DNA of 64,000 nucleotides, from contig NZ_SSOD01000011.1 of NCBI RefSeq assembly GCF_004801305.1, positions 62,001 through 126,000 of the forward strand. Reading direction: 5' to 3'. Origin of the DNA: Pseudothauera rhizosphaerae (GTDB taxonomy: Bacteria > Pseudomonadota > Gammaproteobacteria > Burkholderiales > Rhodocyclaceae). The number at the start of each line of letters is the position of its first letter. Within the stretch, counting starts at the first letter, position 1. The notes below the pieces were generated by a model that searched no databases, was not told where the DNA came from, and worked only from the letters and a program-made list of their open reading frames with translations. The translations under genes were made by a program, and so were the position numbers. Of this stretch, positions 1 through 8,641 are shown piece after piece.

Positions 1-333
1 CCTGCCCGCCTGGTCCTGGCAATTTCTTCCGCCACGCTGCTGTCCATTTCCTGTCCGGCCTCTGCCGTCGATGCGGACGCCGCAAAGGCGCTTTTCAAGA
101 AGCAGGACTGTACCAAGTGCCACGCCCCGGCCAAGACCAAGAAGGGCCCCTCCCTGAAGAAGATCGCCGAGGACAACCGGGGCAAGCCCGATGCCGAGGC
201 AATCCTCATCAAGCACATGACCACCGGTCCCAAGGTCAAGCTTGAAGACGGTTCCGAGGACGATCACAAGATCCTCGAAACCAAGGACGACGCCGAACTC
301 AAGAACCTGGTCGCCTGGCTGCTGGCCCAGTAA
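1..333 (+). CDS. small monoheme c-type cytochrome, 5' end outside window
   Basis: The frame is open from the first base, so the true start lies upstream; 110 residues are visible. The visible N-terminus is the end of a hydrophobic signal peptide (ending near SCPASAVDA), followed by one CTKCH heme-c site at about residue 39 and a lysine-rich body ending WLLAQ. This layout fits a periplasmic class I cytochrome c of about 100 mature residues. It lies 208 bases before a decaheme cytochrome gene on the same strand, so a role as soluble electron carrier for that conduit is a reasonable inference. The sixth heme ligand is probably a methionine in the HMTTGPKV stretch. Confidence 0.85.
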   Translation, partial: PARLVLAISSATLLSISCPASAVDADAAKALFKKQDCTKCHAPAKTKKGPSLKKIAEDNRGKPDAEAILIKHMTTGPKVKLEDGSEDDHKILETKDDAELKNLVAWLLAQ

Positions 334-541
334 GCCGGAAGCCCCCGGGGCGGCGGGCCGCAAGCCTCCGCCCCTCACTCCCCGGGCACGCCGTCCGTGC
401 CGACGCAGCCCGCACGAATCTTCAAGACCACCCTGCGACAAGGGTTTCTGCAACCCGCCGGACCGGCACACACAGCCGCGCTCCAGACGCGGCCCTGCAC
501 CGAGAACTGCGCTGTACACCTGACTCAGCCAGGAGAAAACA

Positions 542-1525
542 ATGAATATCGCTAGACAAATGCTTGCGTTGGCGTTCTGCGCCAGCGCTTTTTTTTCGGC
601 CGCGGCGCTCGCAGCCAGTGATCCGGATGCGCCCGACCTCATTCTGAAGGGCGACGCCAAGTGCACCTCCTGCCACGACGAGGCCGACGATACCAAGCCG
701 ACCATGCTTGACCTGAGGCCGTCCATACTCGCCATCGGCAAGACCAAGCACGGAGTCATCGCCGACGGCCGCACGCCCTCCTGTACCGACTGCCACGGCG
801 AGAGCGAATCGCACCTGAATCACAAGGGCAGCGGCAACCCGCCCAAGCCGGACCGCTGGTTCGCCAAGAACACCGACACACCGGTCGACGCGCGCAACGA
901 GACCTGCCTCACCTGCCACCAGGGCGGCAAGCACATGAACTGGCAGTCCAGCATCCACGCCAACCGCGACGTGGCCTGCACCTCCTGCCACAAGGTGCAC
1001 ACCGACCACGACAAGGTACGCGACAAGCGCGACCAGACCGAAGTCTGCTTCTCCTGCCACAAGGAGCAGCGCGTGCAGGTGAACCGGCCGTCCCACCACC
1101 CGGTACTCGAAGGCAAGGTGGCCTGCTCCTCCTGCCACGACGTGCATAACGACAACCCCAAGACGCTCATCAAGAGCAGCACCAACGACACCTGCTACAC
1201 CTGCCACATGGAAAAGCGCGGGCCGTTCGTGCATAGCCACCAGCCGGTCACCGAGGATTGCGGCATCTGCCACAACCCGCACGGCACGACCAGCCCGAAC
1301 CTGCTCAAGAGCCGTCCGCCCTTCCTGTGCCAGAGCTGCCACGACGGCCTGAGCCACCACGGTGCTGCTGCGTCCCTGCCGCGAGGTCCGGGTAGCGGCA
1401 ACTTCCAGACCGTGGCGCGCGGCTGCCTCAACTGCCACACCAACATCCACGGCAGCAACAGCACGCAGAACAGCTCCGACGGCAGCGCGACCGGCTACAA
1501 CCAGTCGCAGAGCCTGCGCCGCTAA
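542..1525 (+). CDS. decaheme c-type cytochrome, MtrA/DmsE/PioA family
   Basis: The protein has 327 residues, an N-terminal signal peptide ending near ALAAS, and ten CXXCH sites (CTSCH, CTDCH, CLTCH, CTSCH, CFSCH, CSSCH, CYTCH, CGICH, CQSCH, CLNCH) spread evenly from about residue 40 to 300. Ten hemes in about 300 residues is the signature of the MtrA/DmsE/PioA/MtoA family, periplasmic heme wires that sit inside an outer-membrane barrel. The start ATG follows AGGAGAAAACA. The MtrB-type barrel gene begins 18 bases after the stop, as expected for a porin-cytochrome complex. The direction of electron flow, outward to a solid acceptor or inward from Fe(II), cannot be told from sequence. The tail beyond the last heme is rich in Ser, Asn and Gln. 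Confidence 0.93.
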   Translation: MNIARQMLALAFCASAFFSAAALAASDPDAPDLILKGDAKCTSCHDEADDTKPTMLDLRPSILAIGKTKHGVIADGRTPSCTDCHGESESHLNHKGSGNPPKPDRWFAKNTDTPVDARNETCLTCHQGGKHMNWQSSIHANRDVACTSCHKVHTDHDKVRDKRDQTEVCFSCHKEQRVQVNRPSHHPVLEGKVACSSCHDVHNDNPKTLIKSSTNDTCYTCHMEKRGPFVHSHQPVTEDCGICHNPHGTTSPNLLKSRPPFLCQSCHDGLSHHGAAASLPRGPGSGNFQTVARGCLNCHTNIHGSNSTQNSSDGSATGYNQSQSLRR

Positions 1526-1543
1526 CCGAAAGGGAGAAAAACC

Positions 1544-3748
1544 ATGGACAGCAACAACACGTTCAATCCGCGGCTTAGCGTCATCACACTCGCTCTGCTC
1601 GCCGCCTTCGGCGGCCCGGCCTGGGCCGACGACGAAATCGACGAACTCATCAAGCCGGAAAGCACGGTTTCCATCGGCGTCGGCCACTGGTCGAACGATC
1701 GTCCCCAGCAGGGCATCTACGACGGCATGCGGGAGAACGAATCCCCGCACCTGCTGATCGATGCCGACATCGTCAAGCGGGACGACGCCACCGGCACTTG
1801 GCTCAGGTTCGAGACCCGCAACCTGGGACTGGACAATCGGGAATTCAGCGGCGAATGGCTGCGCCAGGGCAACATCGGCATCAAGGTGGATTACAACCGC
1901 ATCACCCGCGAAAGCCCCCAGACCTTCAACACCCCGCTGCAAGGCGCGGGCACGACCAACCAGACCGTGGTCAATAGCGGGCTTGCCACGGCCCCCCGGC
2001 GCGACCTCACCCTGGGCACCACGCGCGAGCAGACCGGCCTGAGTTTTTACAAGAACCTGCTGCCGGGGCTGGAGTTCAACGTCAATTTCAAGCACGAGGA
2101 AAAGACCGGCGAGCGTGCCTGGAGTCCGGGCCACGCCGTGCAGTTCGTCACCGAACCCGTCGACAGCACCACGCGCCAACTCGAGGCGGCCCTCTCCTAC
2201 ACCACCAAGAAGTGGCAGTTGCGCGGCGGCTACAACGGCAGTTGGTACAAGAACAACAATCCGCTGGTGCGGGTCGGTTACACCGGCGCCGCGTCGAACA
2301 CCAATCCAACCTATCTCTCCTTCCCCGGTGACAACGAGGCGCACCAGCTCTTCCTGAACGGTGGCTACAACTTCACGCCGACCACGCGTGCCACCCTCAA
2401 GCTGGAGTACGCCCGCGCCCTCCAGGACGACTACCTGCCCACCAGCGGCGTCACCGACTGGCCGGCCGCGGTCCAGGCGGCCGTCGGCCCGGACAAGCTG
2501 GATGGCAAGGTGGATACCAGGCTGGCCCAGTTCGGGCTGACCTCCCGGCCGTTCAAGAACTTCTCCCTGAACGCCAGCCTGCGTTACCACGAGACGAAGG
2601 ACAAGACCCCGATCCGCACCTTCTCCACCGCGGGCCAGCCCTACAACGCCACGGCGCCGGACTACGTGCGCAACTCCTACAAGACCATCACCAGCAAGCT
2701 GGAAGGCACGTACCGCTTCGCGGAGGTCTACAGTTTCACCGCCGGGCTGGAAGACAAGCGCCAGGATCGCGACCGCCCCCTGCGGGTGACCGGCGCCGAG
2801 AAGGACATCGTGGTGCCCCTGCGCAGCGAGGTGGACGAACTCACGGGCAGGCTGGAACTGCGCCGCTCCCTCTCCGACACCGCCAACGGCAGCGTCTCCT
2901 GGCTGCACAGCAAGCGTAGCGGCAACCGCTACAAGCGGGCGCTGTGGGATCACTCCGACGACATCGGCCTCGGCGGCCTGCAGGACGTGCGCAACCTGAC
3001 CAACCCCCTGCACATGGCCAAGCGCGACCGCGACCGGCTGCGGGTGAGCGTGGACTGGTCGCCCCTGGAAGCCCTGTCGCTCCAGTTCAGTGCCGAGGAA
3101 GGGCGGGACAAGTACCACGACCACTCCACCATGGTCAATGGCCTGGACAAGGGCACGAACCGCCTGTACACCATCGACGCGGTCTATACGGCCACCGACG
3201 CGCTCAAGCTCAACGCCTGGTACAGCTACGACCAGAACAAGGCCGAGCAGTCCCATTACCGCACCCATACCACGGGCGGTGCCGGCGGCGGCTTCGGCGA
3301 TCCGGCGTTCAAGTACAGCGACCTGCAGGACACGGGCAACTCCCTGGGCCTGGGCCTGCGCTGGGAGGCCACTTCCCGCCTGGACATCGGTGCCGACCTG
3401 GAATTCTTCCGCTCCGTCAGCCAGTACGACCAGGACGTCGTCCCCCTGGACGCCGGCGGCGTGCCCGTATTCCCCACGACGGCCAACCTCTCGCTGGGCG
3501 CACCAGACATCGAAAACAAGCTCCTGCGCCTCTCCCTGTTCTCGGTGTACACGCTCGACAAATCCTCCAAGGTGCGCTTCGACTTCATCCATGAGCGCTG
3601 GAAGACCGACGACTGGACCTGGCAGTTCGCCGACGGCTCGCCCTTCGTCTATGGCGCCAACGTGAATACCGACGGCACCACGGTCTATACGAAGCCCAAG
3701 CAGGTCTCCAACTTCGTGGCCGTGCGTTACATCTACAGCTTCCGATAA
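1544..3748 (+). CDS. MtrB/PioB-type decaheme-associated outer-membrane beta-barrel
   Basis: The protein has 734 residues with a signal peptide (cleavage near GPAWADDE) and many alternating hydrophobic/polar strands rich in Tyr, Arg and Trp. It ends in a strand terminating YIYSFR, typical of an outer-membrane barrel. Length and position directly after a decaheme MtrA-type gene fit the MtrB/PioB family, which insulates the heme wire across the outer membrane. I do not see the N-terminal CXXC described for Shewanella MtrB, so this resembles the PioB/MtoB side of the family more. A consensus-like ribosome site (GGGAGAAAAACC) precedes the ATG. A terminator-like hairpin follows, so the next gene may be expressed at a different level. 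Confidence 0.9.
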   Translation: MDSNNTFNPRLSVITLALLAAFGGPAWADDEIDELIKPESTVSIGVGHWSNDRPQQGIYDGMRENESPHLLIDADIVKRDDATGTWLRFETRNLGLDNREFSGEWLRQGNIGIKVDYNRITRESPQTFNTPLQGAGTTNQTVVNSGLATAPRRDLTLGTTREQTGLSFYKNLLPGLEFNVNFKHEEKTGERAWSPGHAVQFVTEPVDSTTRQLEAALSYTTKKWQLRGGYNGSWYKNNNPLVRVGYTGAASNTNPTYLSFPGDNEAHQLFLNGGYNFTPTTRATLKLEYARALQDDYLPTSGVTDWPAAVQAAVGPDKLDGKVDTRLAQFGLTSRPFKNFSLNASLRYHETKDKTPIRTFSTAGQPYNATAPDYVRNSYKTITSKLEGTYRFAEVYSFTAGLEDKRQDRDRPLRVTGAEKDIVVPLRSEVDELTGRLELRRSLSDTANGSVSWLHSKRSGNRYKRALWDHSDDIGLGGLQDVRNLTNPLHMAKRDRDRLRVSVDWSPLEALSLQFSAEEGRDKYHDHSTMVNGLDKGTNRLYTIDAVYTATDALKLNAWYSYDQNKAEQSHYRTHTTGGAGGGFGDPAFKYSDLQDTGNSLGLGLRWEATSRLDIGADLEFFRSVSQYDQDVVPLDAGGVPVFPTTANLSLGAPDIENKLLRLSLFSVYTLDKSSKVRFDFIHERWKTDDWTWQFADGSPFVYGANVNTDGTTVYTKPKQVSNFVAVRYIYSFR

Positions 3749-3769
3749 CAAAGGGCCCGGCCCGACGAG

Positions 3770-3812
3770 ACTCCGCCGTGTTCATGGCTGGCCATGACCG
3801 GCGGAGTTTTTT
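3770..3812 (+). terminator. intrinsic terminator or attenuator after the barrel gene
   Basis: ACTCCGCCG (3770-3778) pairs perfectly with CGGCGGAGT (3799-3807) and is followed by a T-run. A second short stem (TCATGG/CCATGA) sits inside the loop. It lies 21 bases after the barrel stop and ahead of the next gene on the same strand, so it should separate or attenuate transcription within the locus. Confidence 0.75.
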
Positions 3813-3879
3813 CGACCCCCGTGCCGCCGTCGCAGACGGCCGGGCGTCCGGGACCATGCCAATCTTGGGGAACAGCAAC

Positions 3880-5859
3880 ATGCCTACCATGAATCTCGCG
3901 ACACGCCTGCTCGCGCTCTGCGCCTGCGTGTTCGCTTTCGGGGCGGCCCACGCCGCGCCGGCCGACGTGCCCGCCGGGCTCGACGATGCCACCTGTCTCA
4001 GTTGCCACGGCGCCGGCCAGGACGAGATCGAAGTCCCCGGCCTGGACGACGAACCCCGTCCGCTGGCCGCGGTGGATCCTCACAGTTTCGGCAAAGGCGT
4101 ACACGCCGGCATGACCTGCGTGGGCTGCCACACCGACATCGTGGACGCCCAGGAAGACCACGCCAAGGCCGAAGGCGTCAGCCCACCCGAGTGCGCCGGC
4201 TGCCACCAGAGGCTATGGGACGAGGCGCAGCAGCGCGGCGAGGCCACGGCCAAGGAGCGCCTGGGCACCGTTGCCGCCAACATCGCCGCCTACAAGGAAT
4301 CCTTCCACGCCCGCCCGGACGCCGACTACCCCGACCGGCCCAAGGCCACCTGCGGCGACTGCCACGCCACCCACGATTTCGCCGTGCCCAAGGAAGGCAC
4401 GCCCGAGCGCGAGCAGTGGCGGCTGACCATCCCCAAGACCTGCGGCGCGACCTGCCACGAAGACCAGCTCGAGGACTTCGAGACCTCGGCACACGGCCAA
4501 CGGGTGATGGGCGAAGGCGACCCCAAGGGCGCGGTGTGTACCGATTGCCACACCAGCCACGAAATCCGCGGCGCGTCGTCCCACCCCTTCAAGCTCGAAA
4601 ACGTGGAAGCCTGCGGCGGTTGCCATGAGGCGGAACTCCACAGCTACCGCGACACCTACCACGGCCAGGTCAACAAGCTGGGCTACACCTACACGGCCAA
4701 ATGCTCCGACTGCCACGGCAGCCACGGCATCCTGGGGGCGGACGATCCGGAATCCGCGGTGCACATGGACAACCGGCTGAAGACCTGCCAGCAGTGCCAC
4801 AGCGACAAGAAGGAAGGCATGGTCACGGCCACCGAAGGCTTCATCACCTTCGGCCCCCACGCCAACAGCCACGACTTCGACAAGTATCCGCAGATGTGGA
4901 TCGCCACCCGGTTCATGGTGGCGCTGCTGATCGGCGTGTTCGCCTTCTTCTGGGCGCATTGCGGCCTGTGGTACTACCGCGAATGGCAGGAACGCAAGGA
5001 AAGGAAGAGCGAGACCCGCGTCGATACCAGCGGGCTCGACCTGCCGCAGAAGCACTTCCGCCGCTTCCCGTGGGGCTGGCGCATCGCCCACCTGGTGTTC
5101 GCGCTGGTGACGATGACGCTCATCATCACCGGGACTGCGGCCCTGTTCTCCCATACCGACTGGGCGCCCAAGGTCGCCGCCGCCGTGGGCGGGCCGAAGA
5201 ACATGGGGCTGATCCACCGCGTCGCCGCGGCGCTCTTCGTCGGCATCTTCCTGATCCACTTCGTGTATGTGATGCAGAGGCTGCTGCGCGACCGGAACTT
5301 CCGCTGGTTCGGGCCGGACTCGCTTCTTCCCAACTGGAAGGATCTCGCCGACTGCTGGGGCATGTTCAAGTGGTTCCTGGGCAAGGGGCCGAAGCCCCAG
5401 TTCGACCGCTGGACCTATTTCGAGAAGTTCGACTACTGGGCGGTGTTCTGGGGTGTAAACGTGATCGGCTGGAGCGGCCTGATGCTGGCCTTCCCGCACG
5501 TCACGGCGAGCTTCTTCCCCGGCTGGGTGTTCAACGTGGCGACGCTGGTGCACGGCGAGGAAGCCTTCCTCGCGGCGGTGTTCCTCTTCACCGTGCATTT
5601 CTTCAACAACCACTTCCGGCCCGACAAGCTGCCGCCCCCCGACGTGGTGATGTTCACCGGCACCCAGTCGCTGGAAGAATTCCGCCGCGAGCATCCGGCC
5701 CACTACCAGCGCCTGGTCGCCAGCGGCGAACTGGAGAAGTACTTGGTGGACGAGCCCTCGAAGCCGATGCATGTGGGCTCGGTGATTCTGGGCCTGACGC
5801 TGATCACGGTCGGTCTGGTATTGCTGGTGCTGGTGGGGATAGGCTTCTTCACCCACTGA
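3880..5859 (+). CDS. multiheme cytochrome c fused to a cytochrome b561-like membrane domain (CbcL-like)
   Basis: The 659-residue protein has a signal peptide, then eight CXXCH sites and one CXXXCH site (CGATCH) in about residues 39-310. Six hydrophobic segments follow from about residue 345, with paired histidines (AHLVFA, GLIHRV, LIHFVYV, LVHGEE, TVHFFNN) as in diheme b-type subunits of formate dehydrogenase/hydrogenase. The layout resembles Geobacter CbcL, an inner-membrane quinol-linked cytochrome. Inferred role: moving electrons between the quinone pool and the periplasmic/outer-membrane heme conduit encoded just upstream. I chose the ATG at 3880 because it follows GGGGAACAGCAAC and starts a good signal peptide; a longer GTG-started frame begins inside the terminator hairpin and is unlikely. 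Confidence 0.88.
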   Translation: MPTMNLATRLLALCACVFAFGAAHAAPADVPAGLDDATCLSCHGAGQDEIEVPGLDDEPRPLAAVDPHSFGKGVHAGMTCVGCHTDIVDAQEDHAKAEGVSPPECAGCHQRLWDEAQQRGEATAKERLGTVAANIAAYKESFHARPDADYPDRPKATCGDCHATHDFAVPKEGTPEREQWRLTIPKTCGATCHEDQLEDFETSAHGQRVMGEGDPKGAVCTDCHTSHEIRGASSHPFKLENVEACGGCHEAELHSYRDTYHGQVNKLGYTYTAKCSDCHGSHGILGADDPESAVHMDNRLKTCQQCHSDKKEGMVTATEGFITFGPHANSHDFDKYPQMWIATRFMVALLIGVFAFFWAHCGLWYYREWQERKERKSETRVDTSGLDLPQKHFRRFPWGWRIAHLVFALVTMTLIITGTAALFSHTDWAPKVAAAVGGPKNMGLIHRVAAALFVGIFLIHFVYVMQRLLRDRNFRWFGPDSLLPNWKDLADCWGMFKWFLGKGPKPQFDRWTYFEKFDYWAVFWGVNVIGWSGLMLAFPHVTASFFPGWVFNVATLVHGEEAFLAAVFLFTVHFFNNHFRPDKLPPPDVVMFTGTQSLEEFRREHPAHYQRLVASGELEKYLVDEPSKPMHVGSVILGLTLITVGLVLLVLVGIGFFTH

Positions 5860-5875
5860 AAGCATCACCAGCCTG

Positions 5876-5924
5876 AACGCCCGCGGGGGCACCGGAAATC
5901 GTCTCCGGTGCCCCCGCGGGCGTT
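5876..5924 (+). terminator. very strong hairpin terminator closing the cytochrome locus
   Basis: A 21-base perfect inverted repeat (5876-5896 with 5904-5924) with a 7-base loop begins 16 bases after the stop codon. The stem starts AACGCCCGCGGGGGC, so transcription from either direction meets AA/TT at the stem ends. It separates the + strand cytochrome genes from the - strand island beyond. Confidence 0.85.
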
Positions 5925-6235
5925 TCATTGTGTCAAAGGCACACCGGGTCGCTGGACGTGCCGCCCGGTGCGTGCCGATGCGTTACTCCAGGTGCTGCAC
6001 CTGAAATGCGAGATGCGCTGCAATGGGTTGATTTTTATGGTCAATCCTGCCGAGCAGCCACCGTTTCCCCCACGATTTACCCCACAGGGTGCTTGGGCTG
6101 TTGTGGGACGGGATGCACGCTGACGAGACGGGCGGGCCGGCGTAGGCACATGCTTTGGATTCTATCAGCCGGTTGGTGGGGTGCGAGGGGCCAAGCACTC
6201 ATGCGACAGCCCCCTTGCCGCAGATCCACACGAAA
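5925..6235. other. intergenic, no gene recognised
   Basis: About 310 bases between the cytochrome terminator and the 3' end of the primase-helicase gene. Short frames on both strands show no recognisable protein. The last 20-60 bases before 6236 still match the remnant at 59.16 kb, so the duplicated sequence extends slightly beyond the helicase stop codon. Confidence 0.6.
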
Positions 6236-8641
6236 TCAGCGTGCGGAAAGATAAGGTGGCGCCTCCCCTTCTTGACGCGCGGCCATATCAAAGGCCAACG
6301 CATCGCTTACGGCATCCACCGAAATCTGGTAGCCCATGGCCTGATAGCCACGTCTGCGACGTTCCCACATGCGCAATAGCGCAGGGTGGCCGGTATCGAT
6401 GAAGTCGATGATGCGCACATGGTGCTTGCCGGCCTGTGCGCGGTGCAGGCGGCCGGCATACTGCTGCAGCGTGCCCTTCCACGAGATCGGCATGGCCAGC
6501 ACCAGGGTGTCGAGTGGCGGGTGGTCGAATCCTTCCCCGACCAGTCTGCCGGTGGCCAGCAGCACGCGGGGCACGTCGGCGCCCATGGCGTCCAGTTCCG
6601 CGGTCAGCGCGGCACGTTGCTTCTTCGACATGCGGCCATGCAGCGCATACAGCGTCTGGATGCGTCCCGCCAGGGCGGCATGGAGGGCATTCAAGTGTTC
6701 GGTGCGCTCGGTCAGCACTAGTACCTTGCGCCCCTGGGCAAAAACCTCGGCGATCGCATCCGCGATGGCTTTCGTGCGATCGCCATCATTGGCGATTTCC
6801 TTGAAGACGTCCTGGATGCCGGTATCGGCGGCCAGGCTGATTGGGGCCGACAAGTAGCGGGGCGCCACCTCCAGGATCTGTGGAGCGCCTGCAGGCCTTG
6901 ACGCCGTGTGTCGGATCGGGCCGCACTGCATGAAGATGATCGGCTGCCGTCCGTCACGCCGGATCGGGGTGGCGGTCAGGCCCAGCACGTACCTGGCGCG
7001 GACGCGCTTGAGGATGGTCTCGAAGGAAAATGCCGACAGGTGATGGCATTCGTCGACGATGACGTGCCCGTAGTCCTCCACCGCCACGCCTTCCTGCCTG
7101 GACAAGGACTGCATGACCGCGATGTCGATCCTGCCGGTGGGCCGGCTCTTGCCGCCGCCAATGGTGCCGACCATGTCACACCCGTCTGCCAGAAAGACCT
7201 GCAGCCGCGCCTGCCACTGCCTGAGCAGTTCGGTGCGATGCACCAGCACCAGCGCATTGACGCCCCGCCGGGCGATCAGTGCCGCAGCCGTGACGGTCTT
7301 GCCGAAGGCGGTCGGCGCACAGAGGATGCCGGTATCGTGGCGCAGCATCGCGGCAACCGCGTCCTCCTGATCAGATCGCAGCGTGCCGGCAAAGCCGACA
7401 TCCAGCGCCTGTCCGCCGTTTCGCTCGTCCCGCACGTCACAGCGAATGCCGTTCTCGCGCAGCAGCGCCCTGGCGGCATCGAGGCAGCCGCGCGGCAGGG
7501 CGATGTGCCGGGGGAAATTCTCGGCGCAGCCGATCACCCGGGGCTTGTCCCAGACCGGCAGGCGCATCGCCTGCGCCCTGTAGAACTCGGGATTCTGGAA
7601 GGCCGCCAGCCGGATCAGACGGTTGGCGAGCGCCTGGGGAAGCTCAGCCTTGTCGAAGTAGAGCAGATTGGCCAGGGTCAACATCAGCGCGGCCGGCATT
7701 GGACCCGGCAAGCACTGACTGGCCGGTGCCGGACGTTTCCATGGCTCCAGCAGATCGTCCTCGGTAATGAAGGTCACATCCAACGGGTGAGAGCCGCCGG
7801 TCGCCCGCAGGATCACCGGCTCGATGTCATGCGGCACCATGGGCACCATCGACGCCAGAAAGGCCCACTGGTCGGCATATAGCCGCAGCGTGTCATCGAC
7901 GAACAGACTGCCGCCGTGTTCGCGCGACGCCTTTTGCAGCGGCAAGGCGATCAGGTTGCCAAAGCCGCCTTTGGGCAGGCTGTCCTGATTCGGGAACAGC
8001 CGGTCGTAGGACGTGAGCTGCAACTGCCGAGTACGCGCGCAGGTGTGGCTGATGAGGGCGGTACCGAGCCGCCGCGCATCCCTTGCGGGGACGTTCGACG
8101 AGAAGAATATCCACGCATGGGCACCATTGCCCGAGCGCGAAATTTCCAGTGCAACGGGCACGTCCAGATCCCGGCAGGTATGGACGAAGGCCTGCGCGTC
8201 GTTGCGCCACGCGGCCGCGTCGAAATCCACCGCGAGAAAGTGGCAGCTATCGTCGGCCAGCAGTGGATACACGCCGATGACGTGGCGGCCGGCGAGGTGG
8301 TCGTAGACCGTCCGATCCGTCAGCGGTACGAACAGGCGCTGACCGCAATCCGAGCATTTGACATGGGGCTTTCCGCAAATACCCGCGCGCCATTCATTGG
8401 TGCAGGCCGGCGTGTAGCCGCTCTTGCCCGCCTTGCTCTCCCAGCGCACGGCGTAGACGTCGCCGCGGCCCCGGAACAAGCGGCGAAACAGCGCTACTTT
8501 TTCATCCGTGGACAACGGGGTGTCGGTAAGCGGCCCGGATTCGGGCAGGCGCCAGGCGATGCCATGGGTTTCGAGCAGTTCGACCAGCCGCGTGTTTTCG
8601 GCGCGCAGGCGGGCAAGCTCATCGTCCTCGCCAGCCGTCAT
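6236..8641 (-). CDS. primase-helicase (archaeo-eukaryotic-type primase fused to superfamily 2 helicase), TOTE-conflict-system type
   Basis: The 801-residue protein begins with a short coiled segment (DDELARLRAEN). A primase-like domain follows at about residues 35-320, with a zinc-binding cysteine cluster (CTNEW...CGKPH...CSDC), the acidic motif AVDFDAA near 137, the histidine motif SGNGAHAWIFF, and SYDRLFPNQD. A helicase half follows: Walker A APTAFGKT near 442, the DEAH-like VDECHH near 530, GLTATP, and the arginine-finger region YAGRLHRA near 730. This pairing matches the primase-helicase of the TOTE conflict systems, thought to act in defence against mobile DNA. The start at 8641 overlaps the stop of the upstream gene (ATGA), showing translational coupling; a longer frame to 8725 lies inside that gene. 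Confidence 0.85.
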   Translation of the reverse strand: MTAGEDDELARLRAENTRLVELLETHGIAWRLPESGPLTDTPLSTDEKVALFRRLFRGRGDVYAVRWESKAGKSGYTPACTNEWRAGICGKPHVKCSDCGQRLFVPLTDRTVYDHLAGRHVIGVYPLLADDSCHFLAVDFDAAAWRNDAQAFVHTCRDLDVPVALEISRSGNGAHAWIFFSSNVPARDARRLGTALISHTCARTRQLQLTSYDRLFPNQDSLPKGGFGNLIALPLQKASREHGGSLFVDDTLRLYADQWAFLASMVPMVPHDIEPVILRATGGSHPLDVTFITEDDLLEPWKRPAPASQCLPGPMPAALMLTLANLLYFDKAELPQALANRLIRLAAFQNPEFYRAQAMRLPVWDKPRVIGCAENFPRHIALPRGCLDAARALLRENGIRCDVRDERNGGQALDVGFAGTLRSDQEDAVAAMLRHDTGILCAPTAFGKTVTAAALIARRGVNALVLVHRTELLRQWQARLQVFLADGCDMVGTIGGGKSRPTGRIDIAVMQSLSRQEGVAVEDYGHVIVDECHHLSAFSFETILKRVRARYVLGLTATPIRRDGRQPIIFMQCGPIRHTASRPAGAPQILEVAPRYLSAPISLAADTGIQDVFKEIANDGDRTKAIADAIAEVFAQGRKVLVLTERTEHLNALHAALAGRIQTLYALHGRMSKKQRAALTAELDAMGADVPRVLLATGRLVGEGFDHPPLDTLVLAMPISWKGTLQQYAGRLHRAQAGKHHVRIIDFIDTGHPALLRMWERRRRGYQAMGYQISVDAVSDALAFDMAARQEGEAPPYLSAR

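Noticed and set aside
422-3751. 1,109-residue open frame on the - strand
   Set aside because: Antisense shadow of the decaheme cytochrome and barrel genes, whose heme sites and barrel features are unmistakable; GC-rich codon bias leaves the opposite strand open.
3778-3879. GTG start 34 codons upstream for the CbcL-like gene
   Set aside because: Lies within a terminator hairpin and would bury the signal peptide.
4213-5928. 571-residue open frame on the - strand
   Set aside because: Shadow of the CbcL-like cytochrome gene; no ribosome site or recognisable domain.
6155-6379. 74-residue + strand frame similar to one at 59143
   Set aside because: The similarity is the antisense of the duplicated helicase end, not a conserved small protein.
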